Counted from the first letter of the stretch, positions 1 to 8,478 are shown. The stretch: DNA of 51,482 nucleotides from Chitinophaga pinensis (GCA_945897725.1 CAMDFR010000017.1:1-51482), one strand, 5' to 3'. Program-made: numbers and translations. The notes: a model not told the origin generated them from the letters alone.

Positions 1-13
1 AATTGAATTAAAT

Positions 14-727
14 TTGTTTAGAATAAATAAGTCTGAATTTAAATTTAAACTTCTTGGCTTCCTATTTTTGTGTCAAGTACAATTGTTTGGTCAGCAAGAA
101 AGGACCAATTCTATTGTCTTTCACCCCCTTTTTGGACAAGAGCAATTATCTTTAGGAGCTAAAAACTACCTAGAAGATTCAGGTACCATTCTGCAATTTT
201 CTACACTCAAGTTTTATATTTCAGAAGTGCAATTTTTGAATCATGAAAAAGTAGTGTGGCAAGAAAAAAATAGTTATCATCTTGTTGATGCAACACTTGA
301 AGCATCCTTAAAGCTTGCTTTAGATTGCCCAGCAGATCTACTTTTTAATAAAGTACAATTTCAATTAGGGATTGATAGTGTCACTAATGTTTCTGGTGCT
401 ATGGGTGGTGATTTAGATCCGAGCAAAGGGATGTACTGGGCTTGGCAAAGTGGTTATATCAATTTTAAATTAGAGGGAAATAGTTCCTTATGTCCAACAA
501 GAAATCATGAGTTTCAATTTCATCTAGGAGGATATTTGTTTCCCTTTGAAAGCACGCAATTAGTGACGTTGAATGTAGTTGCAAGCAAGCAAATTGATAT
601 TGATGTCGATGTTAGTGAATTGATGCATCAAATAGATTTGGTCAAACAAAACCAGGTGATGTCCCCCTCCTACGAAGCGAAGGAACTAAGTTTCAAAACA
701 ATTTCTATTTTTAAGGTTCATCAGTAA
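14..727 (+). CDS. MbnP-like secreted copper-binding protein (5' end uncertain)
   Basis: This looks like an MbnP family protein, 237 residues from a TTG start at 14. The frame is open to the window edge, so the true start may lie upstream. Residues 1-27 form a signal peptide (basic start, hydrophobic LLGFLFLCQVQLFG, then QQ). The family signature is SGAMGGDLDPSKGMYWAWQS (127-146), followed by GYINFKLEG. In characterised methanobactin systems the MbnH partner oxidises an MbnP tryptophan to kynurenine, making a Cu(I) site. W142 and W144 in YWAW are the obvious candidates here. Other possible ligand or disulfide residues are C105, C160, H165 and H170. The next gene is an MbnH-like di-heme enzyme, which supports the call. 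No methanobactin precursor gene is visible, so a role in periplasmic or surface copper handling is inferred. Confidence 0.75.
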   Translation: MFRINKSEFKFKLLGFLFLCQVQLFGQQERTNSIVFHPLFGQEQLSLGAKNYLEDSGTILQFSTLKFYISEVQFLNHEKVVWQEKNSYHLVDATLEASLKLALDCPADLLFNKVQFQLGIDSVTNVSGAMGGDLDPSKGMYWAWQSGYINFKLEGNSSLCPTRNHEFQFHLGGYLFPFESTQLVTLNVVASKQIDIDVDVSELMHQIDLVKQNQVMSPSYEAKELSFKTISIFKVHQ

Positions 728-819
728 GTAGCCTTTGCTTTTTCTGCTAAACATTTATCTTTGAGCTTTGCTTATTATAAGGATGCTTTCTTAGGCGCAT
801 CTTATCATGCTCCATTTTA

Positions 820-1842
820 ATGAAAAGAGGATTTATTCTATTCTTGCTTTTATCTATGCTGCTCTCTGCCTATAAGTCGGACGAATTGATGTTGTTTTTT
901 GTCCCTCCCCATTGGCCCAAACCAAGCTATGATTTTGAAAAGAATCCATTGAGCTATGAAAAAGTGCAGTTAGGACGAGCATTGTTTTACGACCCTATCC
1001 TTTCTAAAGACAATAGCATTTCCTGTGCAAGTTGTCATTCGCAATACACCGCTTTTACCCATGTAGAACATGCATTGAGTCATGGTATCAGCAATAAAAT
1101 TGGCACTAGAAATGCTCCAGCATTAATGAATTTGGCTTGGTCGCCAATATTTATGTGGGACGGTGCCGTAAATCATTTGGATGTGCAAGCCTTAGCACCG
1201 ATCACTCATCCTTCAGAAATGGGTGAAGACTTTGGCAATGTGTTGACCAAATTGCAAGCATCCAATATCTATCCAAAACTTTTTTACAAGGCATTTGGTG
1301 ATAGTGTTGTTACCGGCGAGCAAACATTAAAATCGATTTCACAATTCATGCTTACCCTCATTAGCGCCAACTCTAAATACGATAGTGTGATGCGACATCA
1401 ATCAACCTTCACAAAACAAGAGTTCGATGGATATAAGCTTTTTAAAAAGAATTGTGCTTCTTGTCATACCGAACCATTGTTCACTAATGACGCTTTTGAA
1501 AACAATGGACTTGCCATGGACAGCACTTTAAAAGATATTGGCAGAATGAAAATTACCAAGAATCCAAGTGATTCCTTAAAGTTTAAAGTACCGACGCTAC
1601 GCAATCTTGAGTTTTCTTCGCCATATATGCACGATGGTCGTTTTAAAAGACTCACAGATGTTTTTAAACATTATACAGAGGAGATTGAACATAGTCCAAC
1701 GCTATCGAAGCCATTGAATCAAAACATCGTGTTGACCGCAAACGAAAGAGTCGATTTGATGGCGTTTTTATTGACTTTAACGGATAAATCCTTTTTGTTT
1801 AATCCAGCTTTTAGCTATCCAAAAAATATTTTGTTACCATAA
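820..1842 (+). CDS. MbnH/MauG-like di-heme cytochrome c peroxidase family enzyme
   Basis: The 340-residue product has an N-terminal signal peptide (about 1-17) and two c-type heme motifs, C69-ASC-H73 and C212-ASC-H216. That is the layout of bacterial cytochrome c peroxidases and MauG/MbnH enzymes. A conserved stretch between the hemes, FMWDGAVNHLDVQALAPI with W113, matches the position of the inter-heme tryptophan that carries electrons in this superfamily. The second half contains FKVPTLRNLEFSSPYMHDGR, typical of the family. It lies 92 bp downstream of an MbnP-like gene. MbnH is known to oxidise a tryptophan of its MbnP partner, so modification of the upstream protein is the likely job and simple peroxide detoxification the alternative. 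It acts in the periplasm or at the outer membrane. Confidence 0.8.
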   Translation: MKRGFILFLLLSMLLSAYKSDELMLFFVPPHWPKPSYDFEKNPLSYEKVQLGRALFYDPILSKDNSISCASCHSQYTAFTHVEHALSHGISNKIGTRNAPALMNLAWSPIFMWDGAVNHLDVQALAPITHPSEMGEDFGNVLTKLQASNIYPKLFYKAFGDSVVTGEQTLKSISQFMLTLISANSKYDSVMRHQSTFTKQEFDGYKLFKKNCASCHTEPLFTNDAFENNGLAMDSTLKDIGRMKITKNPSDSLKFKVPTLRNLEFSSPYMHDGRFKRLTDVFKHYTEEIEHSPTLSKPLNQNIVLTANERVDLMAFLLTLTDKSFLFNPAFSYPKNILLP

Positions 1843-1905
1843 GCGCATGGTTTTTTTGATGCTATCGTCTAAAATAAAATAACATTTAACCATAAACTAT
1901 TTATA

Positions 1906-3267
1906 ATGAAAAGAATCTCCTTTTTAACTTCTTGCTTATTTTTCTTTAGCATGATGGATGCACAGACCAATCCTGCGATCCTATCTTGGTTGCAGAATAC
2001 AACAGGTATTTTAGGCAGACATTATGTGGCAGGTAATTATACACCAATCAATGATGCAGATTCTGCGAATGTTCAAACGGTATTGTATTCTAGCAGCTTT
2101 GTGTATGTAAGAACGAAAGGTGTTCCTGCTTATGTTAGCGGTCCATTTCTAGATGGCAATCCCTCCAGAACAAGCAGTCAGAATGCAATTTTTAAATTTC
2201 CTTTGACTCCAGCACAAAATACAGGCGCACCCATCAATACTACTGGTGGCAATATCGGTGTGTTTATCAATGGCGTAGCGATGTTTGATTACAGAGACGG
2301 TGTATCATGGAAAAATGACTCTAGTAAGTTAAAAGGTGGTCCTTTGGGAGGTATGGGAGATAATGTTTGGAATAGAGATGCAGTGGTGGCTGAGCGCGTA
2401 GGTTTCGACTGCGCAAAGGGTCATCCAGCGATGGGCAATTACCATCATCATCAAAATCCGAGTGCTTTTAATTTGGATAGATCTGTGATTTCTACGGTTT
2501 GTAATTTATATGCTGCAGATGGTCTTTATACCATTGATAGTACCGTTCATTCGCCACTTATCGGATTTTCTTATGATGGTTTCCCGGTGTATGGCGCCTA
2601 CGCCTATAAAAATGCCGATGGTACTGGTGGTATTGTTCGCATGAAATCTAGTTTTGCGAAACGTAGCATCTCTACACGCACCACTTATGCCGACGGCTCT
2701 ACTGTTACGCCAGGACCTCCAGTGAGTGCCACCTATCCACTAGGGTACTTTAAAGAAGATTATGAATATATCCCAACCTCTGCGGGTACGCCTGATTATT
2801 TGGATCAGCATAATGGTCGTTTTTGCATCACTCCAGAATATCCGGCAGGTAAATATTGTTATTTTGCTACGGTGGATGATCATTGGAATTCGGCCTATCC
2901 CTATTTGATTGGACCAACTTACTATGGCACGAAAACAGCTTCTAAAGTGACTAACATTTCTGAATCTGTTACCCAATACACTGCTGTCTTAAATAATATT
3001 AGCGCTGCATCAGCCAAAGCTTTGAATGTAGTGATCTATCCAAATCCTGCAAGTGATTTAGTAGCGGTTCAATTAAACGACTTAAGCAAACAAGATATTC
3101 AAGTGGAGTTATACGATATGATGGGTAAATTCGTTCAAAGCACCACCATTTATCAAGGATCAACGATTGCCTACTTCGATACAAAAATTTTGTATAATGG
3201 CGATTATGTGGTGCGCATATATGATGGCAAGGACATCATTTCTAAAAATATAAGTGTCCTAAAATAA
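1906..3267 (+). CDS. YHYH domain protein with T9SS type A sorting domain
   Basis: This 453-residue secreted protein has a signal peptide ending near MMDAQ (residue 20). The central YHYH domain carries GHPAMGNYHHHQNP (172-185), then SPLIGFSYDGFPVYGAYAY and a later GRFCITPEYPAGKYCYFATVD. The C-terminal ~75 residues (VVIYPNPASDLVAVQLND ... GDYVVRIYDGKDIISKNISV) are a T9SS type A sorting domain, so it should be carried across the outer membrane and attached or released. YHYH proteins have no firmly established activity; their His-rich motif suggests metal binding. The gene follows the mbnP/mbnH-like pair by 63 bp on the same strand, so all three may be one transcript serving copper handling (inference). 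A terminator-like hairpin follows. Confidence 0.85.
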   Translation: MKRISFLTSCLFFFSMMDAQTNPAILSWLQNTTGILGRHYVAGNYTPINDADSANVQTVLYSSSFVYVRTKGVPAYVSGPFLDGNPSRTSSQNAIFKFPLTPAQNTGAPINTTGGNIGVFINGVAMFDYRDGVSWKNDSSKLKGGPLGGMGDNVWNRDAVVAERVGFDCAKGHPAMGNYHHHQNPSAFNLDRSVISTVCNLYAADGLYTIDSTVHSPLIGFSYDGFPVYGAYAYKNADGTGGIVRMKSSFAKRSISTRTTYADGSTVTPGPPVSATYPLGYFKEDYEYIPTSAGTPDYLDQHNGRFCITPEYPAGKYCYFATVDDHWNSAYPYLIGPTYYGTKTASKVTNISESVTQYTAVLNNISAASAKALNVVIYPNPASDLVAVQLNDLSKQDIQVELYDMMGKFVQSTTIYQGSTIAYFDTKILYNGDYVVRIYDGKDIISKNISVLK

Positions 3268-3291
3268 AATGCTTTATTGATATCAAAATGA

Positions 3292-3327
3292 AAGTCCGGC
3301 TTCAGTAATGAGTGCTGGACTTTTTTA
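3292..3327 (+). terminator. Rho-independent terminator after the YHYH gene
   Basis: AAGTCCGGC (3292-3300) pairs with GCTGGACTT (3314-3322), with one G-T wobble and a 13-nt loop, followed by a T run. It lies 25 bp after the stop of the YHYH gene and would end the three-gene transcript. Confidence 0.75.
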
Positions 3328-3461
3328 TTGCTCAGAAATTGTAAGGTCCTATATACTATTCTTCATGCCTTTTCTAAGGACTGTAATTGCTGGTGTTAAA
3401 AGCTTAGCTGACCATCAGCTTTTCCTAAATCAACATTGCTTTCTTACATTCTTTTAAAGAA

Positions 3462-3559
3462 TCTTCCCCCAAGGCTTGTGTCCTCTTCCCCCAAGGTTTG
3501 TGTCTTCACAAACCTTTATTATTTACCCCTCTCAGCGTCCTCTAAGGAGTGACGCTGAG
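3462..3559. repeat. Tandem 22-bp duplication and two strong hairpins
   Basis: TCTTCCCCCAAGGCTTGTGT starts at 3462 and recurs at 3484 with one C-to-T change (period 22 bp). The second copy runs into a perfect 10-bp hairpin: AAGGTTTGTG (3493-3502), loop TCTT, CACAAACCTT (3507-3516). A second perfect hairpin follows: CTCAGCGTC (3531-3539) and GACGCTGAG (3551-3559). No protein-coding potential is convincing between 3268 and 3739. Confidence 0.6.
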
Positions 3560-3671
3560 GGTGCGTAAAAAAGAACAATACCAAAACATTTGCTAAATGC
3601 TTTTTTTTGTACAAAGCGATGGAATGTTGACTTATGAGTTGAACGATATTATTATTATGCTTATAGGCTCT

Positions 3672-3740
3672 AGCCCTGATCGAAGCGGCATCCTTTTTTC
3701 TGCCTCTAAAAAAGATAGAGCGAAGAGCAGGAAAAGCTCC
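3672..3740 (+). repeat. Intergenic structured repeat, family 1, copy A
   Basis: This copy reads AGCCCTGATCGAAGCGGCAT, then CCTTTTTT, a short loop, AAAAAAGATAGAGCGAAGAG and CAGGAAAAGC. The T run (3694-3699) and A run (3708-3713) form the stem. Copy B at 15874-15950 has the same order of blocks: CCTGAYCGA, a GC-rich linker ending ATCCTTTT, a variable hairpin, AAAAGATAG and AGCGAA with a following GCRGGA. Both copies lie on the plus strand between convergent genes. Such elements recur between genes in Bacteroidota genomes (from memory), and their function is unknown to me. Confidence 0.6.
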
Positions 3741-4366
3741 TAAAAATGATAAGAATAAGCGAAGCCATTTCCTGTGAAAGCTAAGTCCCCCATATATTTG
3801 CCGCCTGTCCATTGCTGGCTATGGCTTTTATGAAAACCATACATGGTGGCATCGAAGAGCAATAAAAAACCGCCCTGCATCAACAAAGATTGCCCAAAAC
3901 CATTCATGCGAGTGGCCCCTTTCTTTGATGGATTTCTACTCGCATAGTCATACAAAGCAGCGCCACCAAGCATATATCCTAGGTCGAGCCCAAGGTTTAC
4001 CAGATAGGTTACCTCGCTGCCCTTCTGATATTTGAGGGTCTCTTGTTCGTTATAACTTTTGTGTAAACTCTTTTTGATGGTCAATAAACTTGGAATCGCA
4101 ATGCCAAGATTGACGATATTCCAAAACACATTGCCTTGATGAAAAAAGCGATTGCTGTCCTTGCCTTTACTCCAACCAATGCTCCCACTCACAATGTTTA
4201 CAGCCGACCAGCCTCCTAATACATACATCGAATTTCTGGTCATCAAAATTCTTTCTTTATTATACTTTGCTAGGTCAACATTAGCGAGGCCACTGCTGTC
4301 TTTTTGTTGTGCAAGAAGCATCAGCGAGAATGTGCATAGCAATAAAAGAGTGCCTATCTTTTTCAT
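3740..4366 (-). CDS. Small membrane-associated protein, DUF6992-like
   Basis: The 208-residue product has a signal peptide (MKKIGTLLLLCTFSLMLLAQ) and several hydrophobic segments: MYVLGGWSAVNIVSGSIGW, NVFWNIVNLGIAIPSLLTI and SLLMQGGFLLLFDATMYGF. The pattern of GWSAVNI, GW(S)KG, FHQGN and WNIVNLG resembles a Bacteroidota family of unknown function that I recall as DUF6992; the assignment is from memory. It starts 12 bp after the exonuclease gene ends and is probably the last gene of the holB-ricT-exonuclease operon. No enzymatic motif is visible. Confidence 0.65.
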   Translation of the reverse strand: MKKIGTLLLLCTFSLMLLAQQKDSSGLANVDLAKYNKERILMTRNSMYVLGGWSAVNIVSGSIGWSKGKDSNRFFHQGNVFWNIVNLGIAIPSLLTIKKSLHKSYNEQETLKYQKGSEVTYLVNLGLDLGYMLGGAALYDYASRNPSKKGATRMNGFGQSLLMQGGFLLLFDATMYGFHKSHSQQWTGGKYMGDLAFTGNGFAYSYHF

Positions 4367-4378
4367 GGATAATTGAAA

Positions 4379-5143
4379 TTATTGAAGTTCTTTGTTTAAT
4401 AATTTTTGTGCGATGTATTTGGTATGCTGACTGAAATCCTTATCCAACATCCCTTTCAACATACCTTCGTTGTCGCATACGCGCTTGCCTCTGTTGGTGC
4501 CAAAAGTAAAAATGATTTCAGCTTTTTCGTTTCTGGAAAATTTTCCATCATAGTCGATGATCTCCGTATCTACACCACTTAGTTTAACCAAGGCATCCAT
4601 ATCGCCGTTGATATTGTATTTGGCCACCTGTGCGTTTAAAATGGCAGCAGAAGCGGAAGTATCTGCCTCAGCGCTGTGTGCGTTTTGTAGTGTTTGATTG
4701 GTGTAAAATTTTAAGGCCGAGCTTAAATCTCTTTTCTCCATGGCAGTGAAGATTCTGTAGGCATCGATATACCTGACATCGCTTTCGAATGGTTCGCGAA
4801 TGCCTGCCCTCAGTAATTCTTCCGTCAACATTGGTACATCAAATTTGATGATATTGTAACCAGACAAATCTGAGCCTTTTAAAAAGGCCACCACCTCTGC
4901 AGCTTTGCTGATAAAAGAGGCTTTGTCTTTTACATCGTCGTCGCTGATGCCATGTACATCTGTTGCTTCTTTGGGAATAGGCTTGCCTGGATTGAACCGT
5001 TCTACATAGGTTTCACTATGCTTGTCGGGGAAATATTTAATCATGCAAAGCTCCACAATCTTATCTTGAACAATATCAACTCCCGTACTTTCTATATCAA
5101 AAAAAATGAGGGGACGTGTTAAGATTAAATTATCTAAAATCAT
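4379..5143 (-). CDS. DnaQ-like DEDDh 3'-5' exonuclease
   Basis: This 254-residue protein carries all five DEDDh exonuclease residues: D16 and E18 in FFDIEST, D102 in IIKFDVPML, and H156 with D161 in HSAEADTSA. The family covers DNA polymerase III epsilon, RNase T and related RNA/DNA exonucleases, and releases nucleotides with two metal ions. The C-terminal ~45 residues (FTFGTNRGKRVCDNEGMLKG) resemble the small DUF3820-type domain often fused to such exonucleases in Bacteroidota. Whether it proofreads replication or processes other nucleic acid cannot be told from sequence. It sits 48 bp downstream of ricT and two genes downstream of holB, a replication gene. Confidence 0.85.
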   Translation of the reverse strand: MILDNLILTRPLIFFDIESTGVDIVQDKIVELCMIKYFPDKHSETYVERFNPGKPIPKEATDVHGISDDDVKDKASFISKAAEVVAFLKGSDLSGYNIIKFDVPMLTEELLRAGIREPFESDVRYIDAYRIFTAMEKRDLSSALKFYTNQTLQNAHSAEADTSASAAILNAQVAKYNINGDMDALVKLSGVDTEIIDYDGKFSRNEKAEIIFTFGTNRGKRVCDNEGMLKGMLDKDFSQHTKYIAQKLLNKELQ

Positions 5144-5191
5144 GATGGTATCTATTTAAAACAGTATTTATATGTTGTAACACCTATTCTA

Positions 5192-6685
5192 TTATTTGCC
5201 TCGATTATCTCTACGCGGGGTATGGTTTCCCTTGTTTTGGTTCGGAGCAGGTGGTTGATTTGCAGGTGCTGATTGATTGGCACCCGCTTGTTGATTCGGG
5301 TTTGGTGCCTGTGGAGGCCGATTTTGTGGCGGTCTATTGCCTCCTTGTTGCCTTCCTTGATTCGGTGCATTGTTGCCTTGATTTCTATTTTGTCCAGCAC
5401 CTTTCTGATTGCCTTGCTGTGGTTGGTTGGCAGGCTTTGCTGCAGCATCTTTCGGTGGATTGTTCTGATTTCTATTTGGTCCACCTTGACGATTATTCGG
5501 TCCTTGATTTCTATTGCCAGCATTCGCTTGTCCGCCCTCAGCACCACCTCTATTATTGCCTTTGTTTCTATTGTTTTTAGAACGATTGCCTTGTTTTTTC
5601 TCTAAAGTATTTAGAGTTACATGACCAACCAATTCTTCGTATTGATGCTCTTCTTTTACTTTTTCTGGAGCGGCATATTCGCCTAAAGATTCAGGTCTAA
5701 CGCCATTCTTGTTCATCTTCTGAATTTCCACCGCTTCCTTCACGTGCAATTTAAAAATCCTTTCAGAACCTGGGAATTTAAACCATAAAGTTTTGGTTAA
5801 AATTTCTGTCTTGATCAATTTCGCCGTTGCATCTTTGGTATGCAATTCATTGATCTCTTTCGGGAAATCTTTTAAAGCATCCAAATAGCTATCAAGCTCA
5901 TAATTCAGACAACATTTTAATCTACCACATTGTCCGCTCAACTTATCTGTATTGATTGACAATTGCTGATATCTCGCCATGGTTGTATTCACGGTTTTGA
6001 AATCAGTGAGCCAAGTAGAGCAACAAAGTTCACGACCGCAAGAGCCTATACCACCGATTCTGCCTGCTTCTTGACGGGCACCAATCTGACGCATCTCAAT
6101 TTTTACTTTAAAATCTTTGGCATATCTTCTGACCAATTCTCTAAAATCTACTCGGTCTTCAGCGGTATAAAAGAAAGTTGCTTTGGTGCCATCGCCTTGC
6201 ATTTCTACATCGCCCAGTTTCATGTTCAAGTCCAATTCTCTTGATATCACGCGGGCTTTCACCATATACTCATTTTCTAAAGCACGCAGTTCAGCTAATT
6301 TTTCTCTGTCCTTTGGATTCGCTTTTCGAAGAATATTTTTGATGGTATCTGAACGATCCTTGATATTGTTTTTCTTCAACTGAAGTTTTACCAACTCACC
6401 TTTTAAGGATACCTCACCGATGTCGAAGCCAGTGCCAGTATCCACCACCACCAAGTCACCTTTCATCAATTCTAAATAATTGGCATTTCTAAAATAGCCC
6501 TTACGTGCGCCATATTTAAAACTGATCTCTACCACATTGAATACTTTTTCGCTGAATGAAATCGGCAAATCGGCAAACCAATCATAAACATTTAAACGAT
6601 TGCAACCGCCGGTACTACAACCACCGCCACTACCACATCCACCTACTTTTCCGTTCGTAACGGTACCACATGTTGAACATCCCAT
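5192..6685 (-). CDS. ricT: RicT/YaaT family PSP1-domain protein with long N/Q/P-rich tail
   Basis: This 497-residue cytoplasmic protein has three parts. Residues 1-30 are a Cys/Gly-rich start (MGCSTCGTVTNG ... CSTGGCNRL). The PSP1/RicT core runs from about 33 to 345. The tail from about 363 to 497 is low-complexity Asn/Gln/Pro/Gly with Arg and Lys. The family cysteines are present in SCGRELCCSTW (C216, C221, C222) and GQCGRLKCCLNYE (C253, C258, C259). In Bacillus, RicT with RicA and RicF binds Fe-S clusters and modulates RNase Y-dependent RNA maturation. The basic, disordered tail could bind RNA (inference). It lies 57 bp after holB, the usual neighbour of this family in Bacteroidota and Firmicutes. 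Confidence 0.9.
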   Translation of the reverse strand: MGCSTCGTVTNGKVGGCGSGGGCSTGGCNRLNVYDWFADLPISFSEKVFNVVEISFKYGARKGYFRNANYLELMKGDLVVVDTGTGFDIGEVSLKGELVKLQLKKNNIKDRSDTIKNILRKANPKDREKLAELRALENEYMVKARVISRELDLNMKLGDVEMQGDGTKATFFYTAEDRVDFRELVRRYAKDFKVKIEMRQIGARQEAGRIGGIGSCGRELCCSTWLTDFKTVNTTMARYQQLSINTDKLSGQCGRLKCCLNYELDSYLDALKDFPKEINELHTKDATAKLIKTEILTKTLWFKFPGSERIFKLHVKEAVEIQKMNKNGVRPESLGEYAAPEKVKEEHQYEELVGHVTLNTLEKKQGNRSKNNRNKGNNRGGAEGGQANAGNRNQGPNNRQGGPNRNQNNPPKDAAAKPANQPQQGNQKGAGQNRNQGNNAPNQGRQQGGNRPPQNRPPQAPNPNQQAGANQSAPANQPPAPNQNKGNHTPRRDNRGK

Positions 6686-6742
6686 AATTTATCTCAATTT
6701 TTAATGAATCTATTTCTTAAAGAAATAAACATTTTTTGTGAA

Positions 6743-7906
6743 TTAATAAGTCACCATTTCTACTTCCTTCTCTGCAATAATATTCGACATACGAATTGAG
6801 AAGGCCAGCATTTGGCTTTTTGGATTCGCATTTCGTTCTATATAATAATGCAGTTTGTCTAAAAAGAGCGCAATCTTTTGCATTTTGTTTGTGCTCAAAT
6901 ACGGCGTAAATCTTTGTGCATAAGTGATTTCTTCTCCTTCTAATTTAGAAGGCATCCCATTGCTCAACATCATTGTTTCGCGCAAAAAGAACAAAGCATA
7001 TTTAATAAAGTTTTTTTGTCGCTCGCGACCAAGCTCAGCAAATCTAGCCACTACCGATTGGATATTGTTTACCGATTCAATATCATTGCGCAAAGCTTTT
7101 CTCATGCATGCTTTAAACAAATCTAGCGTCAATACATCATTGGTGTTTTCTTCGCCGTCAGCCATTTTCATCGCTAGATAATAGTTGCCATCTGCTACTC
7201 TAGCAATCTTTCTAGCCTCTTCTCGCTGCACATTAAATTGAGCAATCAATCCCGCTTGTAAGTCCTCATCCTCTACAGCCGGTACTTTGATAATCTGCGT
7301 CCTCGAAACAATAGTGGTCAAAATCAATTCTATATTTTCCACTACCAAAATAAAAATCGTATCTGCTGGTGGCTCTTCAATAATTTTTAAAAGCGAATTT
7401 GAATTAGGACCCAAGCTTTCTGCCAACCATACAATCTGCACTTTATATTTGGCTTCGTAGGCTTTTAAGCTCAACTTTTTTATCACATTATGGCAATCGC
7501 CAATGGTAATATTTCCTTGTTTATTCTCCCCGTTTGACAATGAATTGATCCAGTCGATGCCATTGATGTATGGATTGGTAGCTATCGCTTGTCGCCATTC
7601 TTTGATCCATTCGCTACTCAGCTGTTCTTTGTCTTTAGGATCTCTTTTGATATTGGGATACATGTAATAAATATCCGGATGAATCATTCTTTGGCTTTTT
7701 ACACATTGTGAACATGTACCGCAAGAGTCGGTGGCAGTAGGGTTTTCGCATAGAATGATTTGCGTTAAGGCCAATGCCATCGCTAAAGAACCATTTCCTT
7801 CTGGCCCAAGCAGCATGATGGCATGCGGCAATCTATTGTCTGCAATCGTTTGCAGAATTTTTGATTTTGTAGCAGCCTGTCCTATGATATCCTTAAATTG
7901 CATCAT
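6743..7906 (-). CDS. holB: DNA polymerase III delta' subunit
   Basis: This is a 387-residue clamp-loader subunit. The N-terminus has DIIGQAATKSKIL and a degenerate P-loop GPEGNGSLA (34-42) lacking the usual lysine, consistent with an ATPase-inactive delta'. Four cysteines, C53, C62, C65 and C68, form the zinc-binding module. NSLLKIIEEPPADTIFIL and the sensor motif SRT (201-203) are characteristic. It should assemble with delta and tau/gamma to load the sliding clamp. The gene opens the minus-strand operon holB-ricT-exonuclease-membrane protein and is divergent from the PTPS gene. The start could be either of two adjacent ATG codons. Confidence 0.9.
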   Translation of the reverse strand: MMQFKDIIGQAATKSKILQTIADNRLPHAIMLLGPEGNGSLAMALALTQIILCENPTATDSCGTCSQCVKSQRMIHPDIYYMYPNIKRDPKDKEQLSSEWIKEWRQAIATNPYINGIDWINSLSNGENKQGNITIGDCHNVIKKLSLKAYEAKYKVQIVWLAESLGPNSNSLLKIIEEPPADTIFILVVENIELILTTIVSRTQIIKVPAVEDEDLQAGLIAQFNVQREEARKIARVADGNYYLAMKMADGEENTNDVLTLDLFKACMRKALRNDIESVNNIQSVVARFAELGRERQKNFIKYALFFLRETMMLSNGMPSKLEGEEITYAQRFTPYLSTNKMQKIALFLDKLHYYIERNANPKSQMLAFSIRMSNIIAEKEVEMVTY

Positions 7907-7987
7907 CCATTATAACGTTACAAAATACGTATTTTTTTAGCGATTTAAGGGCTAAAATTGACGATTTTCATGCTTTAATTGCATCCA

Positions 7988-8022
7988 TTTGTCTGTTTAA
8001 TGATGAATCAGTAGTAGTTTTG
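7988..8022 (+). promoter_or_regulatory. Bacteroidota-type promoter for the PTPS gene
   Basis: TAGTTTTG (8015-8022) matches the TAnnTTTG -7 box of the Bacteroidota primary sigma factor. TTTG at 7988-7991 could be the -33 box, although the 23-nt spacer is longer than the usual 19-21. The start codon lies 18 nt after the box. Confidence 0.5.
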
Positions 8023-8040
8023 CATTCAATTATTTTATAA

Positions 8041-8460
8041 ATGATGAGTCAAAAAATTGCTGTTACCCGACGCGCTACTTTTAATGCCGCACATCGTCTC
8101 TATAATCCTTCATGGTCAGATGCTAAGAACGACGAAGTTTTCGGGCTCTGCAATAATCCCAGTTTTCACGGACATAATTATGTGTTGGAGGTGAAAGTGA
8201 TTGGCGACATAGATCCAGAAACCGGTTATTGCATCGATTTAAAAATCTTGAAAGATCTTATTGCAGCTGAAATTGAGGAGCGTTTCGATCATAAAAATTT
8301 GAACCTCGACACTGTTGAATTCAAACAGCTGAATCCAACTGTAGAAAATATTGCAGTGGCATGCTATCAACTGCTACGCAATAAGCTTGATGCCAAATAC
8401 GACCTATTCATCAAACTATTTGAGACCGACAGAAACTGGGTAGAGTATCCAGTGAAATAA
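8041..8460 (+). CDS. queD: 6-pyruvoyl/6-carboxy-tetrahydropterin synthase
   Basis: This is a 139-residue T-fold enzyme that converts 7,8-dihydroneopterin triphosphate. The zinc ligands are H18 (FNAAHRL), H43 and H45 (HGHN). Catalytic residues are C37, the DH pair in DHKNLN (83-88) and E128 in LFETDRN. PTVEN (99-103) is conserved. The cysteine-histidine spacing is C-x5-HGH (CNNPSFHGHNY), as in animal 6-pyruvoyl-tetrahydropterin synthase, whereas E. coli QueD has C-x3-HGH. It could make queuosine precursor or serve a biopterin route; no queCE genes are visible nearby. ATG at 8041 or 8044 could start it. Confidence 0.85.
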   Translation: MMSQKIAVTRRATFNAAHRLYNPSWSDAKNDEVFGLCNNPSFHGHNYVLEVKVIGDIDPETGYCIDLKILKDLIAAEIEERFDHKNLNLDTVEFKQLNPTVENIAVACYQLLRNKLDAKYDLFIKLFETDRNWVEYPVK

Positions 8461-8478
8461 TTTATTCGTCTTTCTTTT

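Noticed and set aside
3519-3812. 97-codon minus-strand frame
   Set aside because: It crosses hairpins and the family 1 element and overlaps the end of the DUF6992-like gene; no signal of a protein family.
5152-5605. Frames on both strands over the ricT tail
   Set aside because: They are by-products of the Asn/Gln/Pro-biased codons of ricT; their translations are low-complexity and lack motifs.
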